Source of the DNA: an uncultured bacterium
Lineage (GTDB): Bacteria > Cyanobacteriota > Vampirovibrionia > Gastranaerophilales > Gastranaerophilaceae
Direction of reading: 5' to 3'
Assembly: GCA_949294335.1 (NCBI GenBank)
Contig: CASFGO010000034.1
Coordinates: forward strand, 1 to 60,239
Length of the DNA: 60,239 nt
The position numbers and the translations under genes are program-made. The notes under the pieces are model-generated. The model was not told the DNA's origin. It saw only the letters and a program-made list of their open reading frames with translations, and did not search any database. Shown in pieces: positions 8,078 to 17,272 of this stretch (position 1 is its first letter; every line of letters begins with the position of its first letter).

Positions 8078-9835
8078 ATGTTAAGGATTAGATTATTATC
8101 ATCATATATAAAAAATAATATTTTATATTCTACAAAAACATATTCAAATGTTTCTCAATCAGTTGAAAAATATTCAAATGTTTTTGGTAAATCTGCAGGA
8201 AATTATCTGTTAAAACAAATAAATTCTATTGATAATCATAAAAATATTAAAATAAAACAAAATACAATTTCAAAAGATTTATTAAATTCCATTTTATATC
8301 CAATTAAAGGACTACCAATTGATTTATTGGAGTCTTTTTTATTAAAAGTAAAAAAAGTATTTCCAAATTCTAAGAGAGTTAATTCTATTCTTAACTCAAA
8401 ATTGATAAAACAACACCAAAAAGCTCGTTCTAATTATTCAAAAAAAGTTGCAATAGCTAATTGTTTAGAAGGTATGTCTTTGTCTAATAATGATATATTT
8501 AAAGTCGGTCAAAACCGTTTAAATCCAATAATATCTACTTATAGTTCAGATAAAGAAAGAGCTTTAAGTAGATTAACATCAGGAATATTACCTGCAATAT
8601 TTTATGCAAATGATGCATATAATCAATCAATGATGATAAACAATAATAAAGCAGAAGCAAAGCAAGAAAAAAAACGTCGTTTTAAACAAGAAGTAGCAAG
8701 AATAGGAATAATGTCATATGCTCAGTTTGTTGTACTTGGAGCATTATCAAAATTTGTTAATAAAACTCCATTGGCTTCATTGGCAACAACTACAGGTATT
8801 GTTATAGGTACAGAGATGTTATCAAGAGTAATGACAAATAAACCTGTAACTTTTATTAAAACTAATAATACAACTAATAATAAAAATAAGGAAGAACATC
8901 CTATTGTTGATATGGCAAATGATGGTTCAACGATAAAGCATTCTACTAAAATTAGTAAAATTGTTACTTTAGGCTTTGCATTAGGTGGTGCTGTTGTTGC
9001 TTTAAAATCAACTAAATTAGCTAAAAATATAATTCCTAAAATTAAAAATAAATATAATAACATTGTTAAAAAAGATATATATATGACAAGAACTGATTTT
9101 AATTCTGTAGTTAAAAAATTAAATGATAATGGCTTTGATAAGTTAGCAGATAAATATGTTGAAGTTGTTAATAAACAAAAAGGTGATAAAATTTATCTTG
9201 GTAAAGATAATAAAAAATATGTACATACAATTGTTGATACCGTTTTAATGAGTCCTGTAAAGGCTGCGTATAGTATTATTACTGCACCATTTAAAATGTT
9301 TTCTAAGAAAAATAAAATTGTTCAAAATAAAAATGAAGACTATGAAATTTTAAAAGGTTTAGCTTATATTAAATCAATACAGCATAGAAAAGATTTTTCT
9401 GATAAATTAAACAAAAAGCTATTGTCTTCATTTGATAACAAAACAAAAACAGGATATTCAAATCATAATTTAGCTAAATATTCAAAAATTTTGACAAGTG
9501 GTGCATCATCATATTTTATTGTTGCAGATAGTTATAATATGGTAATGCAAAAAGAAAATAATAAAGAAAATGCAAAGAAAATTTCTAAAAAAATGTTTGC
9601 ACAAAGAGTTGTAAATATTGGAATGGGTGCTTATATTTTATCAATATTAAGTAATACTTTTAAAACACAATATAATAAATCACTGTATTGTGTAGCTGCT
9701 GTATCAGGTGTATTTGGAGTATTAAATGAAGGTCTATCAAGATTAGCTGTAGGAATTCCAATTACAGAAAAAACAAAAGAAGAACAAATTAAATTTAAAC
9801 AAAAATATTCTAATATTGTAAATAAAGTTGCTTAA
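8078..9835 (+). CDS. large membrane protein with an internal duplication
   Basis: 585 aa; the ATG at 8078 is chosen because GGGAG (8068-8072) is spaced correctly for it. Two regions, about residues 165-265 and 475-580, share a plan. Each has a helix containing YANDAYNQSM or VADSYNMVM, a Lys/Asn-rich linker, then (R)xVxxIGxxxYxxxxxx and a Gly-rich hydrophobic pair ending in (E)xLSRxxxxxPxT. A further hydrophobic pair lies near 295-320. Function unknown. It diverges from the two-component system and could be a target of it. Confidence 0.75.
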   Translation: MLRIRLLSSYIKNNILYSTKTYSNVSQSVEKYSNVFGKSAGNYLLKQINSIDNHKNIKIKQNTISKDLLNSILYPIKGLPIDLLESFLLKVKKVFPNSKRVNSILNSKLIKQHQKARSNYSKKVAIANCLEGMSLSNNDIFKVGQNRLNPIISTYSSDKERALSRLTSGILPAIFYANDAYNQSMMINNNKAEAKQEKKRRFKQEVARIGIMSYAQFVVLGALSKFVNKTPLASLATTTGIVIGTEMLSRVMTNKPVTFIKTNNTTNNKNKEEHPIVDMANDGSTIKHSTKISKIVTLGFALGGAVVALKSTKLAKNIIPKIKNKYNNIVKKDIYMTRTDFNSVVKKLNDNGFDKLADKYVEVVNKQKGDKIYLGKDNKKYVHTIVDTVLMSPVKAAYSIITAPFKMFSKKNKIVQNKNEDYEILKGLAYIKSIQHRKDFSDKLNKKLLSSFDNKTKTGYSNHNLAKYSKILTSGASSYFIVADSYNMVMQKENNKENAKKISKKMFAQRVVNIGMGAYILSILSNTFKTQYNKSLYCVAAVSGVFGVLNEGLSRLAVGIPITEKTKEEQIKFKQKYSNIVNKVA

Positions 9836-10870
9836 TTAAATAAATGCTCCTCCAATTAAATGCCCATCATTGATATCATATAAAACACATGCCTGTCCTT
9901 TGGCAATAGAGTTTATAGGTTCATTAAACTGGATAATAACTTTATCTTTATTATTAATTATGTGAGTTTTTACAGGTTGCATATTATATCTTATTTTAAC
10001 AAGAGCATCAAATTCATTTTTATTTATATGATAAGAATAATTAAGATTTTCAAGTTCAAGCTTATTTTGATATGTCGCGTCTTTATTCCCTACATAAACT
10101 ATATTTTTTTTAGAATCAATTCTAACAACATATAAAGGTTCTGGGGCAGCTATTCCAATACCTTTTCTTTGTCCGATAGTGTATTGGAAATATCCATCAT
10201 GCTGTCCTAATATTTTTCCTGTTGAAATATCTACAAAATTTCCTTTTTGTGGTGCAATCCTATCTAAAAGATATTTTTTAGTTGTCATCGGTTTTTGGAT
10301 AAAGCATATATCTTGACTTTCTTTTGATGATTTTGAAGGGAGATTATTTTCTATTGCAATTTGTCGAATTTGAGTTTTTTCATATGAATATAATGGAAAT
10401 AATGTTTTAGAAAGTTGTTCTTGATTTAATTGAAATAAAAAATAAAGTTGATCTTTTTTGGTATCTTTAGCCGGATAAAGTTTATAATAATTATCCACTT
10501 TTTTTATATTTGCGTAATGCCCTGTTGCAATATAATCAGCATTAAGTTCATTAATTGCAACATCAAATAATTTCCCCCATTTAATAAATTTATTACACAT
10601 TATACAAGGGTTTGGAGTTTCGCCATTTTTATAAGATGAATCAAAATAGTTAATTACTTTATCTTGGAAGTCTTTAGTTGTGTCAATTGTATAATGTTCA
10701 ATATCTAAATATTCTGCGACTTTTTTTGCATTGTTAACAACATTAATAGCAGCCTCAGATTGAGTCATTAATCCAGTAATTCCAATGACTTCATACCCTT
10801 GTTTTTTTAAAAGATAAGCAGTAACACTACTATCTAATCCGCCACTTAATGCAACAGCAACTTTAGTCAC
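9836..10870 (-). CDS. mnmA: tRNA-specific 2-thiouridylase MnmA
   Basis: 344 aa. MnmA thiolates U34 of Lys, Glu and Gln tRNAs. Seen: PP-loop VALSGGLDSSV, the first catalytic cysteine in NPCIMCNKFIKWG, ATGHYAN, the second cysteine in SQDICFI, and YTIGQRKGIG. The start is GTG with AAGGAG seven bases before it. The G of the preceding gene's TAG stop is the first base of this GTG, which suggests translational coupling. The shift to minus-strand genes forms a three-gene operon ending here. Confidence 0.96.
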   Translation of the reverse strand: MTKVAVALSGGLDSSVTAYLLKKQGYEVIGITGLMTQSEAAINVVNNAKKVAEYLDIEHYTIDTTKDFQDKVINYFDSSYKNGETPNPCIMCNKFIKWGKLFDVAINELNADYIATGHYANIKKVDNYYKLYPAKDTKKDQLYFLFQLNQEQLSKTLFPLYSYEKTQIRQIAIENNLPSKSSKESQDICFIQKPMTTKKYLLDRIAPQKGNFVDISTGKILGQHDGYFQYTIGQRKGIGIAAPEPLYVVRIDSKKNIVYVGNKDATYQNKLELENLNYSYHINKNEFDALVKIRYNMQPVKTHIINNKDKVIIQFNEPINSIAKGQACVLYDINDGHLIGGAFI

Positions 10871-11637
10871 TAATAACTCCTTAGTCCTTTTTCTGTAAGC
10901 ATGTATTCAGATGATACATCATCTCCAGAATCATGAATTCTTGTAATAAACTCTCTGGCAATTGCACTTTGTAATACAGAATGATCAACAATTAAAGTGA
11001 AGTTTTGCATTAGTTTTGCATTAAGATGTTTCAAATTAAATGTGTTCATGTTTTCATATTGAGCAAGATATTGTGCAGTTACTACAAGAAAATCTAATTT
11101 GTCTAATGCAGACTTCCCTTCAACATAATTAATAAATCTTTCATCTTTGTTAATTGGAATATTATCTGTATTTTGTTCGATTTCACTATTTAAAATTTTA
11201 TCAAAATCAGGTTCAGGATCTGGCTCTGGATTTTGAATAGAATTAATTGTTATAGGTTTAGAAGATGAAATATCTATTGTTTGAGGTATTATCTCTTCAT
11301 TATTTTGTATTACTGAATTTTTTTCATCATCAGTAATATGTTTGAATACTGCAGGCTGAACGTTTTCTTGAATAATATTTTGATTTTCTTGTTTAATTTC
11401 TTCTTGAGTCAAATTTGTATTAGTTGGTATATTTTCAATAATAGTATTTGTTTCTTCAATAATATTGCTAATATCTTCAACAATGTTGTTAACAGATTCC
11501 TTTGCTATACACTTATTTATAGAAGTATAATTTGATGCTTGGTTAATAATTAAGTTTAGCTGTTTTTCAACTGCATATTTATCGTCAGTTGTAAGCTCAA
11601 GTTCAATTTTCCCTTTTCTAAAAATTATTGTATACAT
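10870..11637 (-). CDS. hypothetical protein: 35-aa N-terminal module, acidic linker, C-terminal helical domain
   Basis: 255 aa. Residues 1-35 (IIFRKGKIELELTTDDKYAV then EKQLNLI) match the whole of the adjacent 40-aa protein at about one residue in two. A long Glu/Asn/Pro-rich acidic linker follows (~40-170), then a folded C-terminal part (~175-255) that looks like a winged-helix or similar small helical domain, with AIAREFITRIH and a final LTEKGLRSY typical of winged-helix wings. Location next to mnmA hints at an RNA-related job, but no function can be named. Confidence 0.75.
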   Translation of the reverse strand: MYTIIFRKGKIELELTTDDKYAVEKQLNLIINQASNYTSINKCIAKESVNNIVEDISNIIEETNTIIENIPTNTNLTQEEIKQENQNIIQENVQPAVFKHITDDEKNSVIQNNEEIIPQTIDISSSKPITINSIQNPEPDPEPDFDKILNSEIEQNTDNIPINKDERFINYVEGKSALDKLDFLVVTAQYLAQYENMNTFNLKHLNAKLMQNFTLIVDHSVLQSAIAREFITRIHDSGDDVSSEYMLTEKGLRSY

Positions 11638-11646
11638 TTTTACCTA

Positions 11647-11769
11647 TTAATTATTTTTCAACAATTCATCACGCCATTTATTTAATTGTTCTTCAACAAA
11701 TTCAATATCGTCAGATTTAAGTTCAATTTCAATATCACCTTTTTTCATTTTAAAAACATATTCGTGCAT
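11647..11769 (-). CDS. 40-aa protein, free-standing copy of its neighbour's N-terminal module
   Basis: Starts ATG at 11769 behind GGGGGA, stops TAA at 11647 just before the 255-aa gene. Predicted fold: two beta strands (HEYVFKMKKGDIEIELKSD) and one helix (DIEFVEEQLNKWRDELLKNN). It aligns with residues 1-35 of the downstream protein: FKMKKGDIEIELKSDD against FRKGKIELELTTDD, then FVEEQLN against AVEKQLN. So this is a gene duplication or a split module in one operon. Function unknown. Confidence 0.7.
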   Translation of the reverse strand: MHEYVFKMKKGDIEIELKSDDIEFVEEQLNKWRDELLKNN

Positions 11770-11863
11770 AAGATCCCCCAAATACATATCTACTAATTAA
11801 GTTTACCTTAAATTAAATCTTTTTCAAAATATTTAATATTCCAAACAAAGTTATTATTAAAAA

Positions 11864-11883
11864 ATATTACAATTTTGTAATAT
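11864..11883. promoter_or_regulatory. 20-bp palindrome upstream of the GT5-like gene
   Basis: ATATTACAA-TT-TTGTAATAT, a perfect 9-bp inverted repeat. A close relative, ATATTACAA-TA-TTGTTACAT, lies at 26179-26198 upstream of aspS. An operator for a dimeric regulator is the simplest reading. Confidence 0.45.
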
Positions 11884-12008
11884 ATGTTTATATTTCAGCA
11901 AAAAATATTATTTAAAACTCTTTTTTTATATATAGTAATATCATAGGGTTTTGTGTGAAATAACTTTATGGTGTTTATTAAATAGATTGTGTTAGTTAGG
12001 AGTCAGTT

Positions 12009-15000
12009 ATGGCAGAGGTTACTAATTTAGTAGGTTCAAATACATTTAAAAAATTTGGAACAGTAGGACAAAATAAACAAGAGGGTAAGGTTGTAGATAA
12101 TCCAAGTAATGTTCAAACTACAACTCAACAACAATCTAACACAAAACAATCAAAATTAGAAAAATCAATGCCATATGTAGCAATGGGTGCTTCAGCTGTA
12201 GCTGTTGGGGTTTCTACAGCTGTAGCAATTAAATCTGGCCGCAATTCTAAAAAACTAACAAAACAACTAGAAACAATCGAAAAAGCAATTAAATCTGGTG
12301 GTGGTTCAGGTACATCTCCAGAAAATATAAAAAGTGCAACATCATTTATTGTCGGGTTGCTAGGTGCTGCTACAGGCGGTGCAATAGTTAATCACTTTGA
12401 CAGTAATAAAGATACCTTAAAGAAAATTGGTATGACTGATGATGAAATTAATAATGCAAAAGCAAAAGTAGAGGGAGCAGTATTAGAAAGAGAAAATCGA
12501 TTAAATAGAACAGAAACTACCGCAAGTGAAGCAGTAAGAAGAGCAAATGAAGCAGATGGTAAGGCTCAAAATGCAGAAAATAAAGCAAACAGTGTAGAAG
12601 GAAAAGCTAATCAAGCTATAGATACTGCCAATACCGCTATGAGTCGTGTAAATTCTGTATCAAATCAAAGCAGTTTAGGGTTGAAAATTCACCGTAAACC
12701 ATGGCATGGGTTAAACTTAATGATTGTGAATAACAATGAAAAATATATGAATAAATCTAAGATAAATTCAGCTATGGATGATATTCATACGGCAGTTATT
12801 TACAGAATTGGCAGAAAAAATGGTCAAACAGAACAGATAATAAGTGATTATCGTAAGAAATATGTCCCATTAATGGGTTCAAATTCTACTTGGGCAATAA
12901 CTGCAGAATTCGATCCAATAAAAGCTGGTGGTTTAGGTTCTGTTCCAATGGAAATTCAAAATAATTTCGCAGATATGGGCATTGATAATCCTGTATTTAT
13001 ACCTATGTATTTACAACATGGAAAAGGAGAATTTAAAGAAATTGGAAATGCTAAAGATGGAAAAAAATGTACTTATACATATGGAGGAGAAGTATTTAAT
13101 GTAACAAAAATGGCAGAAATGCAAGTTCAACAATCACGAGGCAATAAGGTTTTAAATCAGAATGTAGAGTTTTATCTAGGGCATGTAAAACGTCAAGGTT
13201 TAGATGGTGAAAAATATGAAAATCCTGATCAGCCAATAATATTTGTAAAAAATAATGATAATTTCGGTGGCGATTTATATGCAAATAACATAAATGCAGA
13301 TGAAACTGAAAAATTTGCATTTTTATCTAAGGCCGTTTATCAATTTGCAGAGGCAAAAGTTTCAGATGCATTAGGTAAAAATAAAACAGGTTTAGGTGAA
13401 ATAAAAATAGAAGATAAAGAAGCATATGATTCTGTAAAAGCACCTGTATCAATGATATTAAATGATTGGCATGCAGCATCAATGGCAGGCTTATTACGTT
13501 ACAAGGCACCAATGGAAAATGCTTATAATGTTATTGATGATGATGTAAAAGATGCATTACGTGATATGCCATTAATAATGATTGGTCACAATGCCGGAAT
13601 AGCAGGCGGAACACGAAATGATTCAATCGAAAGAAGTGATTTTGTAACAGAAAACATAATTAATACTTTATATGATCAATATGCATATGGAATTACAGAG
13701 AATGCAGCTACAGGCAGTGAATACTCAGATGTAGATAATGCTGTTGTATACTCAAAAGATAATGAAAATGACAGACAATTCAATAACTTAGCTCACGGTA
13801 TTTCATTATCTGATTATTATGTCCCAGTTTCAAAAAATTACGAAAAAGAGCTAAAAGAAGGTAAACAGGCTTCAGGCATGGCTTTTGATATAATCAGAAG
13901 AAGAAGTGGTAATGATACAATTAGTGGTGAAATTAATGGTTTAGATAGAGCATTAAATACAACAGAGGCAAAAGCAGGATGGTTAAAAGGTAAGTTTGGT
14001 ATTAACTTACATACATATAACCACCATACTCCTATTGATGAAGTAATGGAAGCTCGCCAACATAACAAAATGGAATTCTATGATCATTTCTTAAAACCAG
14101 TAATGGATAAAGAGCCTCCAAAAGGTGGTTTTAAATATCAATCAATAGGTGAACCTGCAAAAATTACAAGAGAAGATTTTGAAAATGCTCCATTTATTGC
14201 ATTTGCGCATAGATTAACCGACCAAAAGGGTTTAGGAACATTCCAAAAAGCAGTTCAAGAATTATTTAACACTTGGGATGAAAAACATCCAGGAATGCCA
14301 AAACCATTTATTATGGCAGGTGGAGAACTAGAAGAAGGTCACGAAAAACAATTCTTGGATGCGTTGAAGAATCCAGATAATTATAAAAATAAAGATGATG
14401 TAAATAGAATTCAAGTATTACAAGGATTTATGCCAAATCCATCATTGTATTCAGCAGTAACATATTTCTGCGCACCATCAACATTTGAACCTTGTGGTTT
14501 AACTCAAGGCGAATGTTATGCTATGGGAACACCAATTATTACAACAGCAACAGGTGGCTTTGTTGATACTGTTAAAGATGGTGTAAATGGTTTTGTTGCA
14601 GAATATGACGGTAGTTATGCAAATGATATTAAACAACATGGTTTAAAAGGCACACAACATGAACAAAATTGGTTTGCTCATTATGGTCATAAGCTAGCAG
14701 ATAAATTTAATGAAGGTTTAGATGTATTCTTCAATGACAAAGATAAATATAGAGCAATCGTTCAAAATAACTTGAATACAAACTTAAGTTGGAATAGAAA
14801 TTCAGCAGATGATCCAATTCACGGATACATTAATAGATTACAAATCAATAAAGAAGATAATATAGAAGCTAATGTTGCACCAGTAAGAAAATACCTAGTT
14901 CCAATGTTAAAAGAGTTTGATAAAGCTCAAAAAACAGGTAAATTAGACAATAAATCTAAAATAATGAATATAATTACTAATAGAGATGATGCAAATATTA

Positions 15001-15365
15001 AAAATGAAAAATACTTTGCTAATATAATTAATGCAAATACAAATAAAGAAGATAAAATAAATAAAGAAATTGCTCAAATTAATAAATTATCATCTGATTA
15101 TGAGTCTAAAATTGAAATTGATAATAATGATAGTTCATCAAAAGGTAAACTTGATAACATGAAATTGAAAAAACAAATGGATGAAGACAAGTTAGATACA
15201 ATTGTGACATCAAACAATATTGCAAAACGTGATAAGGAAATGTTTGATTTAATGATAGATGTATGTAAAAAACAAACTAATAATGAGCCAGTAGATAAAG
15301 ATACAGAAAAATATAAAGAATTAAACAATTGGAAAAATGAAATATTATCAAACTATGTTGCTTAG
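12009..15365 (+). CDS. oversized membrane-anchored GT5 glycogen/starch-synthase-like protein
   Basis: 1118 aa, more than twice the ~480 aa of glycogen synthase. Two hydrophobic segments (about 54-75 and 110-128) are followed by an Ala/Asn/Glu-rich heptad-like coiled coil (~145-215). The GT5 domain starts near residue 225: FDPIKAGGLGSVPME holds the ADP-glucose-binding KxGGL motif (305-310), LNDWHAA is the mid-domain motif, and FEPCGLTQGECYAMGTP with ITTATGGFVDTV (~826-855) is the C-terminal GT-B nucleotide site. A charged helical tail covers ~950-1118. The chemistry is probably transfer of glucose from a nucleotide sugar to an alpha-glucan at a membrane. No other glycogen gene is nearby. The start has AGGAG ahead and a strong terminator follows. 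Confidence 0.85.
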   Translation: MAEVTNLVGSNTFKKFGTVGQNKQEGKVVDNPSNVQTTTQQQSNTKQSKLEKSMPYVAMGASAVAVGVSTAVAIKSGRNSKKLTKQLETIEKAIKSGGGSGTSPENIKSATSFIVGLLGAATGGAIVNHFDSNKDTLKKIGMTDDEINNAKAKVEGAVLERENRLNRTETTASEAVRRANEADGKAQNAENKANSVEGKANQAIDTANTAMSRVNSVSNQSSLGLKIHRKPWHGLNLMIVNNNEKYMNKSKINSAMDDIHTAVIYRIGRKNGQTEQIISDYRKKYVPLMGSNSTWAITAEFDPIKAGGLGSVPMEIQNNFADMGIDNPVFIPMYLQHGKGEFKEIGNAKDGKKCTYTYGGEVFNVTKMAEMQVQQSRGNKVLNQNVEFYLGHVKRQGLDGEKYENPDQPIIFVKNNDNFGGDLYANNINADETEKFAFLSKAVYQFAEAKVSDALGKNKTGLGEIKIEDKEAYDSVKAPVSMILNDWHAASMAGLLRYKAPMENAYNVIDDDVKDALRDMPLIMIGHNAGIAGGTRNDSIERSDFVTENIINTLYDQYAYGITENAATGSEYSDVDNAVVYSKDNENDRQFNNLAHGISLSDYYVPVSKNYEKELKEGKQASGMAFDIIRRRSGNDTISGEINGLDRALNTTEAKAGWLKGKFGINLHTYNHHTPIDEVMEARQHNKMEFYDHFLKPVMDKEPPKGGFKYQSIGEPAKITREDFENAPFIAFAHRLTDQKGLGTFQKAVQELFNTWDEKHPGMPKPFIMAGGELEEGHEKQFLDALKNPDNYKNKDDVNRIQVLQGFMPNPSLYSAVTYFCAPSTFEPCGLTQGECYAMGTPIITTATGGFVDTVKDGVNGFVAEYDGSYANDIKQHGLKGTQHEQNWFAHYGHKLADKFNEGLDVFFNDKDKYRAIVQNNLNTNLSWNRNSADDPIHGYINRLQINKEDNIEANVAPVRKYLVPMLKEFDKAQKTGKLDNKSKIMNIITNRDDANIKNEKYFANIINANTNKEDKINKEIAQINKLSSDYESKIEIDNNDSSSKGKLDNMKLKKQMDEDKLDTIVTSNNIAKRDKEMFDLMIDVCKKQTNNEPVDKDTEKYKELNNWKNEILSNYVA

Positions 15366-15377
15366 TAATATTAAATA

Positions 15378-15416
15378 CAACAAAAAAGAGCTAGGTTTTC
15401 TAGCTCTTTTTTGTTG
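15378..15416 (+). terminator. terminator of the GT5-like gene
   Basis: A 17-bp perfect stem (CAACAAAAAAGAGCTAG and its complement) around a GTTTT loop, with an internal T6 run in the 3' arm. Confidence 0.9.
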
Positions 15417-15474
15417 AGTTGAAAAATAAAATAATGTATAATATTTGCATTAAGAAAAAAATAGAGGATAAGAG

Positions 15475-16398
15475 ATGAGTGAATTTAAAGTAAGATTTAT
15501 AGGTGTAAGAGGTAGCTATCCAGTAGCAAAGGAAAAGTTCCTAAAGTATGGCGGTAATACATCGTGTGTAGAAGTAAATATAGATGGACGAATTATAATA
15601 CTTGATGCAGGTACAGGATTAATTAGTTTAGGCGATGAATTAATGCAAAATTATATTAATTCAGGGTCAACATTATCAAATCGAACACCAGTAAATGTTT
15701 CAATACTATTAAGTCATATTCATCAAGATCACATATCTGGAATTCCATTTTTTACCCCATTGCATGTCGCATCAACTAAAGTGAATTTATTTGGGAATCC
15801 AGCGAATAATTCTACTTTAGAAGATGAAATTTCTGAATCATTATTTAATAAAACATTCCCATTAACATCATCAGATATTTCAGCGGATGTTGTTTGTTAT
15901 GATATAAATGAAACAAATATAATAATAATAAAAAAAGATAATACCGCATTATTAACAAATATTTGTGAATTATCAAATATAAGACATAATGACGAAGATA
16001 TAATAATATCTTGTTATAAGTCATATGCACATCCAAAGCATGGTGTAATGATTTATAGAATAGAAAATAAAGGTAAGTCATTGGTTTATGCAACAGATAA
16101 AGAAAGTTATATTGGCGGAGATGTAAAATTAGCAAAATTTGCAAGAAATTGTAACTGTTTAATTCACGATTCACAATATACAACAGAAGATTATCAAAGC
16201 ATTTATAGTCCAAAACAAGGTTTTGGACATTCAACTTTTGAGATGGCTCGAGATGTAAAAAGGCAAACAAATGCTGAAAAATTAGTATTTTATCATTATG
16301 ATCCATCCTATGATGATGATAAATTGGATCAAATCGCGGAAGATATAGCAGAAGAAAACTTGATTTTTGCAAAAGAAGGATTAGAAATAATATTATAA
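15475..16398 (+). CDS. metallo-beta-lactamase-fold hydrolase
   Basis: 307 aa. N-terminal FIGVRGSYP, YGGNTSCVEV and IILDAGTGL, then SHIHQDHISGI with ligands His81, His83, Asp85, His86, a further His near ~185 (YAHPKHG), YATDKE and FYHYDP. This is the layout of the PhnP/RNase-Z-like branch of the MBL fold (two-metal phosphodiesterases and related enzymes). The substrate cannot be told. Its TAA overlaps the ATG of the downstream lipoprotein gene, so the two are co-expressed. Confidence 0.85.
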   Translation: MSEFKVRFIGVRGSYPVAKEKFLKYGGNTSCVEVNIDGRIIILDAGTGLISLGDELMQNYINSGSTLSNRTPVNVSILLSHIHQDHISGIPFFTPLHVASTKVNLFGNPANNSTLEDEISESLFNKTFPLTSSDISADVVCYDINETNIIIIKKDNTALLTNICELSNIRHNDEDIIISCYKSYAHPKHGVMIYRIENKGKSLVYATDKESYIGGDVKLAKFARNCNCLIHDSQYTTEDYQSIYSPKQGFGHSTFEMARDVKRQTNAEKLVFYHYDPSYDDDKLDQIAEDIAEENLIFAKEGLEIIL

Positions 16399-16943
16399 TG
16401 AAAAAAATAATTCCTTTGCTATTATGCGTATTAATATTATGTAGTGGTTATAGGCGTCCTGATAAATTTCAGATAGATGCAGTAACAAATGCATCCCGTC
16501 ATAATATGATGGGAACAGATTATTTATTGGAGAGATGTTATTATGCAGCAATACAGGAATTTAAGATTGCAATAAGTTTAAATCCTGATAGCCAAGCAAG
16601 TGCAGTATATTACAATAATTTAGGTCAAACATATATGTTGATAGGTTTCCCAAATTTGGCAGAAGATTGTTTTGAACGAGCATTAAAGTTATATGGTTTA
16701 AATTTTCAATATTATCAAAATTTAACAGCTTGTTATATAAAACTAAAAAAGACAAATCAGATGATATCTAAATATTCATCATCACAAAATCCATTGGATA
16801 AAATAATGTTAGGACTATTGTATATAGAAAGTGGTCAAACACAACGAGGTATAATGACATTAGATGATTTTTGTATGTCAGAACCTGATTTGATAATAAC
16901 TCATGGGGTAAAATCATATTTGCGAGATGTAACTCGTAAATAA
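16398..16943 (+). CDS. TPR-repeat lipoprotein
   Basis: 181 aa. Short signal peptide with a lipobox-like LILC (Cys ~15). Two to three tetratricopeptide repeats follow: YYAAIQEFKIAISLNPDS, VYYNNLGQTYMLIGFPNLAE with a second helix CFERALKLYG, and a degenerate third. It probably binds a partner at the membrane. Start and stop overlap with the MBL gene (TAATG). Confidence 0.75.
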   Translation: MKKIIPLLLCVLILCSGYRRPDKFQIDAVTNASRHNMMGTDYLLERCYYAAIQEFKIAISLNPDSQASAVYYNNLGQTYMLIGFPNLAEDCFERALKLYGLNFQYYQNLTACYIKLKKTNQMISKYSSSQNPLDKIMLGLLYIESGQTQRGIMTLDDFCMSEPDLIITHGVKSYLRDVTRK

Positions 16944-16984
16944 TTTGCCCTAATATGACGAGTTATGATAAAATTAACTTCAGA

Positions 16985-17100
16985 ATTAAATAAAATCTAC
17001 TTGTCGTAGTGGCACTCTGCCGAAAAAAATAACTAAGTGTTATTTTTTGAGAGGGTTCCCCTTGAGGGAACATCCGCCGCGAAGACCCAATAATAAAATT
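16985..17100 (+). repeat. tRNA-Leu 5'-end duplication with TAAGT hairpin
   Basis: A direct copy of the 5' flank and first ~12 bases of the downstream tRNA-Leu: AATTAAATAAAA then ACTTGTCGTAGTGGC, at 16985-17013 and again at 17104-17133. It is followed by ACTCTGCCG, a perfect 10-bp hairpin AAAAAATAAC-TAAGT-GTTATTTTTT (17024-17048), GAGAGGG, a second hairpin GTTCCC-CTTGA-GGGAAC and ATCCGCCGCG, a rough inverted copy of the tRNA's D-arm start. Same build as the repeats at tRNA-Val and tRNA-Leu(CAA). Confidence 0.85.
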
Positions 17101-17123
17101 GACAATTAAATAAAAACGTACTT

Positions 17124-17204
17124 GTCGTAGTGGCGGAATGGTAGACGTGCACGTTTGAGGGGCGTGTGGAGAAATCCGTGCGGGTTCAAGTCCCGCCTAC
17201 GACA
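17124..17204 (+). tRNA. tRNA-Leu(GAG)
   Basis: Acceptor GTCGTAG/CTACGAC, anticodon stem CACGT/GCGTG with loop TTGAGGG giving anticodon GAG, a short class II variable arm, T arm GCGGG-TTCAAGT-CCCGC, discriminator A. CCA is not encoded. Confidence 0.95.
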
Positions 17205-17206
17205 TT

Positions 17207-17238
17207 AAAAAAGGGATAACATATGTTATCCCTTTTTT
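17207..17238 (+). terminator. terminator of tRNA-Leu(GAG)
   Basis: AAGGGATAAC-ATAT-GTTATCCCTT with flanking A6 and T6, starting two bases after the tRNA. Confidence 0.9.
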
Positions 17239-17272
17239 AATATATGAATGGTGAGGGCTTTAATCCGTCTTT

